DNA of 15,057 bases from positions 1 to 15,057 of the forward strand of contig JADLBA010000011.1 of assembly GCA_020848015.1 (NCBI GenBank). The letters are read 5' to 3'. This DNA is from Crocinitomicaceae bacterium (GTDB lineage Bacteria; Bacteroidota; Bacteroidia; Flavobacteriales_D; Sanyastnellaceae). Position 1 is the stretch's first letter. Every line of letters starts with the position of its first letter. A program made the position numbers and the translations under genes. Of this stretch, positions 1 to 8,262 are shown in pieces. A model generated the notes under the pieces. That model worked only from the letters and a program-made list of their open reading frames with translations, did not search any database and was not told the origin of the DNA.

Positions 1-3000
1 GCACAAGGACCATTGCTGACAGTATATTCAAACACATTCAGGCCAATACTCAATCCTGTAATAGTCGTGGAGTTGCTTGTTGGCGAGTTGATCGTTCCTG
101 TTCCGGAAACCAGTGTCCACAAAGCTGTGGCTGGAAGGCTTGTGGTTGTCCCACTCACAGTAACACTTGTCTGAACACTACATATAGACTGATCGGCTCC
201 CGCATTCGCAGGAGCTTGCGCATTATTAAATACCGTAATGCTTACCTCATCGAAAGTTGATCCGGGGACACATGGCCCATTGATAATCGTCCATCTCAGA
301 ATATTGGTTCCTATTCCAAGATTACTTACTCCTGTGGTAGGACTTGATACATCGGCAAAAGTGGCTGATCCCTGAACAATCGTCCACAGACCTGATGCAG
401 GGAATACTGCGGCATTTCCTGCCAATGTTGTAACAGGATTATTGGAGCACAACTGTTGATCGGAGCCTGCATTCGCGGGTGCCTGATTTCCAGGATAAAC
501 AAAAATACTCACGAGGTCATTCGTGTTGGAAGGTACGCATGGCCCATTGCTGACAGTCCAGCGGAAAATATTTTCCCCAACAGCAAGATTCGTTACCGCT
601 GTGATCGGTGAATTAGGGAAGACAATATTACCGCTTCCCTGTACCAATGTCCATGTTCCTGATCCCGGCGAAATAACCGCAGAGGCACTCATTGTTGCAT
701 TTACAGGACTAACTCCATCAAAGCAGAAAGACTGATCAGGCCCTGCATTCGCCGGCAACTGATTCTGGTCGTAAACGAAAATCGTCATATCATCGAATGT
801 CGTCCCTCCGGGACAAGGACCATTGTTCATCGTCCAACGGAATACATTCGTGCCGATACCCAACCCTGAAATATTAGACACCGGATTATTTACGTTGGCA
901 ATGGTTGCAGTTCCAGATATCAGAGTCCAAGTTCCCTGTGCGGGGAAAATGGCAGAGTTCGCCTGCATAATATATGTGCTCGTTGGCGTACAGAATGAAA
1001 CATCCGGGCCGGCATTTGCCACCGGTTGTGTATTATCATAAATATAGATATTGACAATATCTGATGTCGCCGGTGGGCTGCAAGGCCCATTGCTGATAGT
1101 CCACTGAAATGAATTCAAGCCTACCGCAAGCCCTGTAACAGTACTTCCAGCATTGGACGGGTTCGTTATCGTGCCGCTGCCAGAAAGGCGTGTCCATGTT
1201 CCTGTCGCTGGAAAAATAGGCACATTACCTGCAAGCATCGTTGTGGTCTGAGGTAAACAGATAGATTGATCTGGTCCTGCATTAGCAACAGATTGTGTGG
1301 AAGAAAATACAGTGACAGTTATCTGGTCAGAAGTGGGTGCTGCACAGGGACCATTGCTGATTGTATATTCAAAAATATTAAGACCAACTCCCAGATTTGA
1401 TACGGAAGTAGAACTGTTAGAGGGAGAAGCAATGGTTCCTGCTCCCGACACAAGTGTCCACAATGCAGTAGCGGGTGCCGTGAATGGTGTTCCGGTTAAT
1501 GTTACTGCCGGTTGCGTACTGCAGATAGATATATCTGAACCCGCATTTGCGGAGGTCTGTGCATTATTAAATACTGTAATCGTCACCTGATCAGAAGTAA
1601 CAGAAGGTACGCAAGAGCCATTGCTGATAGTCCACTGAAGTACATTGGTTCCAACACCGAGATTTGTAACTGCTGTCAAAGGATTCGATGCATTTGCGAA
1701 AGTGGCACTTCCCAGCACTACTGTCCACACTCCTGTAGCAGGCGCTACATAAGGGTTTCCTGCCAATACCGTATTTGGATTGGTAGAACACAACTGTTGA
1801 TCGGAACCTGCATTCGCAGGTGCCTGATTTCCTGGAAAAACAAATATGGAAACTTCGTCAAAACTGGTTGGGGGCGCACAGGGGCCATTGCTGACTGTCC
1901 AGCGGAAAATATTTGTGCCCACGGGAAGATTTGTAATCGAAGTGGTGGGTGAGTTCACTGATCCTATTGTTCCACCTCCGGAAATAAGTGTCCAAGTTCC
2001 TGCTCCGGGAGCAGTGGTTATCGAAGCATTCATTACTGCATTTACAGGCGACACTCCGCCATAACAGAATGACTGATCAGGCCCGGCATTCGCAGGGGGT
2101 TGGTTAGCATCATAAACTGAAATGATGATGTCATCAAAGTTAGAACCGGCAGGACACGGCCCATTGGTAATGGTCCATCGGAAAACGGACGTGCCAACTC
2201 CAAGACCTGAAATAGTAGCGGTTGGGTTATTCACGTTTGAAATACTACCAGCCCCCGACACGAGCGACCATGTTCCAACAGCGGGGAACGTTACTGAGTT
2301 CGCCTGCATTACATAGGTGCTTTGCGGTGTGCAGAGCGATACATCCGGACCTGCACTCGGCCCCGACTGACCGCTGTCAAATATCAATATAGTAACATCG
2401 TCTGAGGTAATGCTATTACAGGCTCCATTATTAATAGTCCAGCGGAAAGTATTAGAACCTACTCCTAATCCTGTTACGGCTGAATTAGCTGAAGTTGGTG
2501 TTGTAATCGTCCCGCTACCGCTGATCAGTGTCCAAAGACCTGTCGCCGGAGAGAAGGGTGTGTTCCCTGCAAAAACAGTCGCTGTTGTGGGTAAGCAGAA
2601 TGATTGATCTGCCCCTGCGTTAGCTATTGGGGCATTTACATTATATACTGTGACAGTAACCTGATCAGAAGTCGGGCTGCCGCATACTCCATTGCTGATC
2701 GTCCACTGATAAATATTTGTGCCGATGCTCATTCCCGTAACAGTCGAAACCGGTGAAGTAGCATTGGAAAATACTCCGGTACCGCTTACCACAGTCCACA
2801 AACCGGTTGCAGGAGAAGTAGCCGTATTGCCTGTCATTGCAATAGAGGTGATATTAGAACAGATATTCTTATCAATACCTGCATTTGCCGCCGGCTGCGC
2901 ATTATTATATACAATGATCGTTACCTGGTCAGAAGTGGTGGGAGGCGAGCAAGGGCCATTCGAAATCGTCCATTGGAGAATGTTTGTTCCAAGACTCAAT

Positions 3001-5027
3001 CCTGTGATGGTCGTTGTGGGATTGCTTGCATTCGCAAAGTTTGCGGTTCCCTGCACCACAGTCCACAATCCAGTAGCGGGAAAGGTTACATTATTACCGG
3101 CGAGAGTTGTGCTGATCGTTGTAGAGCACAATTGCTGATCGGCACCTGCGTCTGCCGCAGGCTGCGTACCGCGATACACCCAAATACTAATTTCATCAAA
3201 ACTGGATGGTGGTGTACAGGCACCATTGCTTACAGTCCACCGGAAAATATTATGACCAACGGGGAGGTTGGTGATGGTTGTCGTTGGAGATGCCGGAGTG
3301 GTAATTGTTCCTCCTCCCTGTATAAGCGTCCACACCCCCGATCCCGGAGCAATCACTGCAGAACCACTCATCGTAGTATTTACCGGATTAACCCCATCAT
3401 AGCACAGAGATTTGTCAGCACCTGCGTTTGCGGTCAACTGGTTGGCATTGAAAACAAAAATCGTCATTTCATCAAAACTGGCACCCACAGGGCAAGGGCC
3501 ATTGCTAATAGTCCAGCGGAAAACATTGGTTCCGACACCGAGACCTGAAATGGTGGCCGACGAATTATTGGGATTCGAGATGGTTCCGGTTCCGGAAATT
3601 AATGACCATGTTCCCAGTGCAGGCGATGCTACCGCCGCCGCCTGCATCACGTAAGTGCTTTGAGGTGTGCAGAGCGAAGCATCCGGGCCGGCATCCGGAC
3701 CGGCCTGCCCACTATCAAATAAGGTAAAAGTAACTTGATCAGAAGTGATCGTCCCGCAAGAACCATTATTGATTGTCCATTGAAATGTATTGGCTCCTAT
3801 CCCAAGCCCGCTCACTAAAGAAGTTGGAGATGCAGGGTTTGCAATAGTGCCACTGCCCGAAATCAAAGTCCATTGACCGGTAGAGGGAAATAAAGGAGTA
3901 TTTCCCGCAAAATTGGTTGAAGAGGTAGGTGTGCAGAAAGGCTGGTCCGCACCGGCATTAGCAGTAGGTGCGGTAGAAGAGAAAACAGTCACCGTCATCT
4001 GATCCATTGTAGGACTTCCACAACTGCTGTTGGTAATTGTCCACTGATAAATATTTGTACCAATACTCATTCCGGTAACAGAAGAGGTCGGCGAAGAGGC
4101 ATTGGAAAATGTTCCACTACCGGCAATAACAGTCCATAATCCGGTAGCGGGAAGTGTCGCGGTATTTCCGGCGAGTGTTATCGAAGTGGTCGTTGAACAG
4201 ATACTTTGATCGGGGCCGGCATTCGCGGCCGCCTGATTGGAGTTAAATACGGTAATGACAACCTGATCACTCAACATTGCAGGAGTGCTACACGGACCAT
4301 TGTTGATTGTCCACTGGTAAACATTGTTCCCAAGCGACATACCTGTTACAGAAGTAGAAGGTGAAGTAGCATTGGAAAATACTCCTGTTCCGCTTACCAC
4401 TGTCCATATACCGGTTGCGGGTGATAGGAGCGTATTTGCACTGAGTGATACCGAAGGCGTGGTAGAACATATTTGCTGGTCAGGCCCCGCATTAGCGGCT
4501 GTCTGATTGGGATTATAAACTGTGATGACTACCTGATCAGAAGTTGTTCCGCACGCACCGTTATTGATCGTCCACTGAAAAATATTAATTCCAACCGGTA
4601 GCGAAGTTATATTCGTTGTAGGAGTGTTGGGGGAAATGATTGTCCCACCGCCTGATACCAAAGTCCAAGTTCCTATACCAGGAGCGGTTGCGGCATTTGC
4701 GGCCATAGTAGCAGTTACAGGGGTAACGCCGTCAAAACAGAATTCGCGGTCAGTGCCAGCATTTGCTGCTGCTGCTGAATTATTAAAGACTGAAATCGTT
4801 ACTTCATCAAAATTAGATCCCCCACAAGCTCCGTTGTTGATTGTCCAACGGAAAACGTTATTGCCCACGCCAAGATTGGTGATCGTGGATGTAGGTGAAG
4901 AGGGCGTTGTAATTGCTCCTGAACCAGCAATCAGAGTCCAGACTCCGGTCGCCGGCAGAGAAGGTGCTACTCCCTGCATTGTATAGGAGGTAGATGGAGT
5001 ACACAACTGAGCATCCGGCCCTGCATT
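1..5027 (-). repeat. Higher-order repeat: five unit types E-A-B-C-D with a ~1,338-nt period
   Basis: Unit lengths in codons, read in the direction of translation from the Asp codon at 5013, are 88,90,90,88,88 / 89,92,89,88,88 / 89,92,89,88,89 / 89,92,89. Type E (5013, 3681, 2343, 1002) has GPD[AV] and an MQA strand. Type A (4749, 3414, 2076, 735) has 'CFDGVSP'-like and 'PGSGTW'-like motifs and is the 92-codon unit in its last three copies. Type B (4479, 3138, 1800, 459) has DQQ[LI]C. Type C (4209, 2871, 1533, 192) has mostly DxSIC. Type D (3945, 2607, 1269) has DQ[PS][FI]C. Successive E units are 1332, 1338 and 1341 nt apart. Three full copies and four units of a fourth lie in the window. The five units nearest the N-terminus (6339-5283) do not follow the order, although 6078 is E-like. 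Confidence 0.88.
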
Positions 5028-6353
5028 GGCAGGAGCAATGCCGTTATTGAAGATTGTAATCGTTACCTGATCGCTTTGAGGACTGCCACACGAGCCATTA
5101 GTAACTGTCCATTGAAAAACATTGTTTCCAATACTCATCCCACTCACTGTGGTGGAGGGAAGCGTGGGGCTTGCAAATGTGCCCGAACCGGTGACTACAG
5201 TCCAAAGACCGGTACCCGGTGCGGTAATGCTGCTTCCACTGAGTGTCGCAGTAAGGGGAGATCCAGAAAAACATAACTGTTGATTAGGTCCCGCATCAAT
5301 GGCCGGCTGTGATGCCGGATAAACAGTAATGATTATTTCATCAAAAGTGATCGGGTTTGCGCAAGGCCCATTATTCAGCGTCCATCTGAAACGATTCGTT
5401 CCAAGTGTCAATCCGCTAACGGATGTATTCGGAAGATTGGCATTGGCAAATGATCCCGTTCCCTGAACAACAGTCCATAACCCGGTCGCAGGGGAAATCG
5501 GGGAATTTCCTGCAAGCGTGGCAGAATTGGTGGGCAGGCAAATTGACTGATCGGGTCCCGCATTCGCGGCGGGTGAGGCAGGATTGAAAACTGTAATCTG
5601 AACATCATCTGTCAATGTCCCGCACGGGCCATTCGAAATAGTCCATCTGAAAACATTCGTGCCAATAGTGAGACCCGACACACTGGTAGAAGACGCATTC
5701 GCATTTGCAAAATTACCACTTCCTGATACCACGCTCCACTGCCCAGTAGCCGGTACCTGAGGGGCATTGCCGGCAATAGCAATACTGCTGAACGATCCCT
5801 GACATGCGGTTTGATCGCTCCCCGCATTCGCCGCCTGATGATTCTGATTATACACATAAATAATCATCACATCATTGGTCTCTCCTCCCGGACATCCTCC
5901 GTTACTGATATTCCATCTGAAAGTATTAACCCCGATCGCAAGATTAGTCACCAGAGCGTTGGCGGAGTTAATATTAGATATCGTCGCATTACCGGAGAGA
6001 ATTTCCCAAGTGCCCTGACCTGTAAAGCCGGGATTGTTCGCCTGCATTGTATAAGTAGTTCCTGAACACAGACTCGCATCAGGGCCTGCATTTGCATTTG
6101 GTGGAGTTCCGGAGAACACAAATACCTGCACCAGATCAACATTATTAACCGCACAAGAAGGATAATCCTGGTGCCATATAAAAGTATTGACTCCCGGCGA
6201 AAGCCCTGTGACACTCGTTGTCGGCGAGTTGGGTGTTACAATCACTCCGGTGCCCTGCGCTACCGTCCAATATCCATTGGCGAGCGGATCCGGGTTAACA
6301 GCAGACAGAGTAGTAGTATTGACTGAGCACAAAGTTTGATCCGGCCCTGCATT
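1..6353 (-). repeat. Tandem array of 24 Ig/PKD-like units of ~89 aa (261-276 nt)
   Basis: Each unit begins with a motif close to NAGPDQ followed three or four residues later by Cys. It continues through 'TGTWTxxSGxG', 'Nx-x-SPxTxVxGLxxGxN' and 'FRWTISNGPC', and ends with a strand like 'DxVxIxVY'. The codon for the motif Asp starts (plus-strand low coordinate) at 6339, 6078, 5814, 5550, 5283, 5013, 4749, 4479, 4209, 3945, 3681, 3414, 3138, 2871, 2607, 2343, 2076, 1800, 1533, 1269, 1002, 735, 459 and 192. Spacings are 87-92 codons and always a multiple of three. Every one of the 24 units keeps both Cys residues, one after GPDQ and one in NGPC, which suggests one intradomain disulfide per unit outside the cell. 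The unit at 5283 has Asn instead of Asp (GPNQ). The units at 1002, 2343, 3681, 5013 and 6078 have Val or Ala after the Asp. The array continues beyond the left edge. The fold assignment is by pattern resemblance. Confidence 0.93.
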
Positions 6354-8060
6354 GATGGGTGTGTTTGGTTTCACCACCTTAAATACTATATCAATACTGC
6401 TTTGGAAACCAAAACTATTAGTCACTATAAAATTCACGGTATCATATCCGGCAAAGTTGGCGGGAGCAGTATATCTGAAACAAGAGTCATAAGGCGATGA
6501 TGGTGGTGCAAGCACAATTGTTCCAAGATTTCCAGAATAGGAAGTGATCTCATTGTCTCCTGCACAACTCACCACTTTCAGACAATGATCCATACTCTGC
6601 CCCTGACAAAGAGGTCCGAGCTGGTAAATATTGGTCGGGAGATTAGATGTTGGATCGAGAAATTCAAAAGCATCATCAAAGCCCGACAGATAGCCATAAG
6701 CTCCCGTTTTCCCCGCATTCCCTGTCAACCATCCCGCATGAAAAAAACCGTTAGACTTTACAATATTATTATTCGAAAGAGAATTCGTCGGGAGTGTAAC
6801 ACTCTTCCATCCGGGAAGACCGGGAATATTGTTATAAATTACTCCGGGAACACTTTGATAAAATACGTTGTTCACTTTTAGTGTTGACTCAGCAGCAGGG
6901 CTGACCAACAACTGCATAATTTGCTGACTGGTATTTGATGTAAATTTTGAGAACTCGATATACCGGCTTCCGGTACACTGCAACTGTGGCATAATACTCA
7001 TATCCACCTCATCATCCTGAGAAGTACCACTAACGTGATAAACATAAGATGGTTTATCAGTTCTAATGGAATGGGGAGCACCGAATGATCCGGTCAGAGT
7101 CCAATCGAAATATTGTCCCGCATTAATAGTGGCCGAAGGGGAACCGCTTCCGTCAATGAAAACTTTTGTACTGTTCTGCGTTGCCACTACAATCGCATAA
7201 TCATACGGGTTATTGTTGTTTCCTTTGATTACGGCATACGACGTTCCTATCAGGGGAACGGGAACCAATTGATCCGTGCCACCATCTGCAGCATCTGCAC
7301 CGCTTCCACTTATTCTTGTATGAGTTGACCCACTGATGACAACGATGTCTTTGTTAGATGTAACATGCGCCCCTGTGACGTGCTGATTGGTTACATTGCT
7401 TCGTATCAGGTAACACTGGTTTTTATTCAGCGTAATGTTGTATGGATTGGCAAGATCACCCGGACCGGCAAGAAACATATTATAGGGAGTCGCAATAGAA
7501 ATGGAGGTATTATCTTCCATCGCCATTACCGAAATAAAGTGGAATTCGTTCGAGCCATAACTCGATGAATTATTTCTCACCTGAGATCCACACCAGAAAT
7601 CTTTTCCCCTTCCATTTTTTCCTTTCAGCGTAATAAGTGTCTGATTAAATTCTGCTGATACTTTATGAATACATTGAATCGGAGCCGTTGAAGTGATGAT
7701 AAAACCATTGTTGGTGATCACCTGATTGGGAATATTGGTCTGTCCGAGTGTTGCACTCAGCGGAATGGAAAGCGGCGCACCGGAAGTCACCGTTCCGTTA
7801 TAAACAAAGGTCGTCCCGTCGGGGGTTTCTACATGTACGCCCACCGAACTGGAATAAGGTGTGGTAATGAATAGTTCAGAGGGAGAATTTTGGTCGCTTA
7901 CCCCGGTTTCCCAAATCGGAGGCATCCAAAACTGATAGTCGAACTGAGACCATGCCTGAAGTCCGGAAGACAATAGTAAAATTATCAGAAGACTTTTCAG
8001 AACTCTTGTCTGTTCAGTTATTTTCCCGGAATTTTTTCTGGAAACGTAAGAAATATCCAT
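1..8060 (-). CDS. Giant secreted tandem-repeat protein with IgGFc-binding-like N-terminus (3' end outside window)
   Basis: One open frame runs from the ATG at 8060-8058 to the left edge, 2,686 complete codons. I read the frame through and found no in-frame stop, so the C-terminus lies outside the window. An in-frame TAA about 18 bases upstream of the ATG limits alternative starts. Residues 1-39 form a Sec signal with a long polar n-region, hydrophobic core KSLLIILLLSSG and end QAWSQ. Residues about 45-475 resemble the IgGFc-binding N-terminal family of secreted Bacteroidota proteins: 'GKDFWCGSQV' near 150-160, 'GTDQLVPVPLIGTSY' near 255-270, and 'ITNNGFIITSTAPIQ' matching the recurring 'ITSxxPI' strand. 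Residues about 490-565 look like an Ig/cadherin-like linker ('FAGYDTVNFIVTN'). From about residue 570 there are 24 Ig/PKD-like units. A T9SS sorting domain would be expected at the unseen C-terminus. Likely role, by inference: cell-surface or matrix adhesin. The binding target is unknown and IgG binding should not be assumed. Confidence 0.93.
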   Translation of the reverse strand, partial: MDISYVSRKNSGKITEQTRVLKSLLIILLLSSGLQAWSQFDYQFWMPPIWETGVSDQNSPSELFITTPYSSSVGVHVETPDGTTFVYNGTVTSGAPLSIPLSATLGQTNIPNQVITNNGFIITSTAPIQCIHKVSAEFNQTLITLKGKNGRGKDFWCGSQVRNNSSSYGSNEFHFISVMAMEDNTSISIATPYNMFLAGPGDLANPYNITLNKNQCYLIRSNVTNQHVTGAHVTSNKDIVVISGSTHTRISGSGADAADGGTDQLVPVPLIGTSYAVIKGNNNNPYDYAIVVATQNSTKVFIDGSGSPSATINAGQYFDWTLTGSFGAPHSIRTDKPSYVYHVSGTSQDDEVDMSIMPQLQCTGSRYIEFSKFTSNTSQQIMQLLVSPAAESTLKVNNVFYQSVPGVIYNNIPGLPGWKSVTLPTNSLSNNNIVKSNGFFHAGWLTGNAGKTGAYGYLSGFDDAFEFLDPTSNLPTNIYQLGPLCQGQSMDHCLKVVSCAGDNEITSYSGNLGTIVLAPPSSPYDSCFRYTAPANFAGYDTVNFIVTNSFGFQSSIDIVFKVVKPNTPINAGPDQTLCSVNTTTLSAVNPDPLANGYWTVAQGTGVIVTPNSPTTSVTGLSPGVNTFIWHQDYPSCAVNNVDLVQVFVFSGTPPNANAGPDASLCSGTTYTMQANNPGFTGQGTWEILSGNATISNINSANALVTNLAIGVNTFRWNISNGGCPGGETNDVMIIYVYNQNHQAANAGSDQTACQGSFSSIAIAGNAPQVPATGQWSVVSGSGNFANANASSTSVSGLTIGTNVFRWTISNGPCGTLTDDVQITVFNPASPAANAGPDQSICLPTNSATLAGNSPISPATGLWTVVQGTGSFANANLPNTSVSGLTLGTNRFRWTLNNGPCANPITFDEIIITVYPASQPAIDAGPNQQLCFSGSPLTATLSGSSITAPGTGLWTVVTGSGTFASPTLPSTTVSGMSIGNNVFQWTVTNGSCGSPQSDQVTITIFNNGIAPANAGPDAQLCTPSTSYTMQGVAPSLPATGVWTLIAGSGAITTPSSPTSTITNLGVGNNVFRWTINNGACGGSNFDEVTISVFNNSAAAANAGTDREFCFDGVTPVTATMAANAATAPGIGTWTLVSGGGTIISPNTPTTNITSLPVGINIFQWTINNGACGTTSDQVVITVYNPNQTAANAGPDQQICSTTPSVSLSANTLLSPATGIWTVVSGTGVFSNATSPSTSVTGMSLGNNVYQWTINNGPCSTPAMLSDQVVITVFNSNQAAANAGPDQSICSTTTSITLAGNTATLPATGLWTVIAGSGTFSNASSPTSSVTGMSIGTNIYQWTITNSSCGSPTMDQMTVTVFSSTAPTANAGADQPFCTPTSSTNFAGNTPLFPSTGQWTLISGSGTIANPASPTSLVSGLGIGANTFQWTINNGSCGTITSDQVTFTLFDSGQAGPDAGPDASLCTPQSTYVMQAAAVASPALGTWSLISGTGTISNPNNSSATISGLGVGTNVFRWTISNGPCPVGASFDEMTIFVFNANQLTANAGADKSLCYDGVNPVNTTMSGSAVIAPGSGVWTLIQGGGTITTPASPTTTITNLPVGHNIFRWTVSNGACTPPSSFDEISIWVYRGTQPAADAGADQQLCSTTISTTLAGNNVTFPATGLWTVVQGTANFANASNPTTTITGLSLGTNILQWTISNGPCSPPTTSDQVTIIVYNNAQPAANAGIDKNICSNITSIAMTGNTATSPATGLWTVVSGTGVFSNATSPVSTVTGMSIGTNIYQWTISNGVCGSPTSDQVTVTVYNVNAPIANAGADQSFCLPTTATVFAGNTPFSPATGLWTLISGSGTITTPTSANSAVTGLGVGSNTFRWTINNGACNSITSDDVTILIFDSGQSGPSAGPDVSLCTPQSTYVMQANSVTFPAVGTWSLVSGAGSISNVNNPTATISGLGVGTSVFRWTITNGPCPAGSNFDDIIISVYDANQPPANAGPDQSFCYGGVSPVNAVMNASITTAPGAGTWTLISGGGTIGSVNSPTTSITNLPVGTNIFRWTVSNGPCAPPTSFDEVSIFVFPGNQAPANAGSDQQLCSTNPNTVLAGNPYVAPATGVWTVVLGSATFANASNPLTAVTNLGVGTNVLQWTISNGSCVPSVTSDQVTITVFNNAQTSANAGSDISICSTQPAVTLTGTPFTAPATALWTLVSGAGTIASPSNSSTSVSNLGVGLNIFEYTISNGPCAAPTSDQITVTVFSSTQSVANAGPDQSICLPQTTTMLAGNVPIFPATGTWTRLSGSGTITNPSNAGSTVTGLAVGLNSFQWTISNGPCSPPATSDIVNIYIYDNTQPVANAGPDVSFCTPTSTYIMQANSAIFPAQGTWTLISGTATIANVNNPVSNISGLGIGTNVFRWTMNNGPCPGGTTFDDMTIFVYDQNQLPANAGPDQSFCFDGVSPVNATMSASAVISPGSGTWTLVQGSGNIVFPNSPITAVTNLAVGENIFRWTVSNGPCVPSNTNDLVSIFVYPGNQAPANAGSDQQLCSNNPVTTLAGNAAVFPASGLWTIVQGSATFADVSSPTTGVSNLGIGTNILRWTIINGPCVPGSTFDEVSITVFNNAQAPANAGADQSICSVQTSVTVSGTTTSLPATALWTLVSGTGTINSPTSNSTTITGLSIGLNVFEYTVSNGPC

Positions 8061-8262
8061 ATTATAGGGCTTCAGTGGTTAAGCAACCAACAAGGTCAAC
8101 TACCTAAATTTTACAGGTCGGTTAAAAAACAATATTCAACGCCGTAAATTTCCTGTTTGTACCCCTACTCATTCGAGTGAGAGATAACAAGATTTCAACA
8201 CCGTTTCGTGAATGTGCTTAAATATCAAAATCACTGTCAAGCAATAACTCCGAAAAAGCAAT
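8061..8262 (-). promoter_or_regulatory. 202-bp gap upstream of the giant gene; no firm promoter
   Basis: This AT-rich non-coding stretch separates the stop of the 579-aa gene from the start of the giant gene on the same strand. I see no strong hairpin with a T tract, so read-through from the upstream gene is possible. The best promoter-like element on the minus strand is a TTG 17 bases upstream of AAAATTTA, a poor match to the Bacteroidota TAnnTTTG box. There is no Shine-Dalgarno sequence before the ATG at 8060, which is usual in this phylum. A short imperfect palindrome at 8168-8181 is the only symmetry noticed. Confidence 0.35.

Noticed and set aside
523..5276. Evenly spaced plus-strand ORFs of 60-190 codons (for example 523-735, 1846-2064, 2719-3138, 2973-3548, 4624-4986) across the array
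   Set aside because: They are antisense shadows of the repeat units. Their regular spacing and similar proteins follow from the minus-strand repeat, and they lack starts, promoters or recognisable domains of their own.
5408..6214. Short minus-strand ORFs at 5408-5608, 5612-5857 and 5948-6214 as separate genes
   Set aside because: They lie in other frames inside the giant frame, which is continuous and has clear domain content throughout.
1..6353. CRISPR array or non-coding satellite
   Set aside because: The repeat period is ~267 nt with no short conserved repeat plus unique spacer pattern, and spacing is always in whole codons within an open frame.
8168..8181. Imperfect 14-nt palindrome CTCATTCGAGTGAG as an operator
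   Set aside because: It has one mismatched pair, no second copy and no regulator nearby, so chance is adequate.
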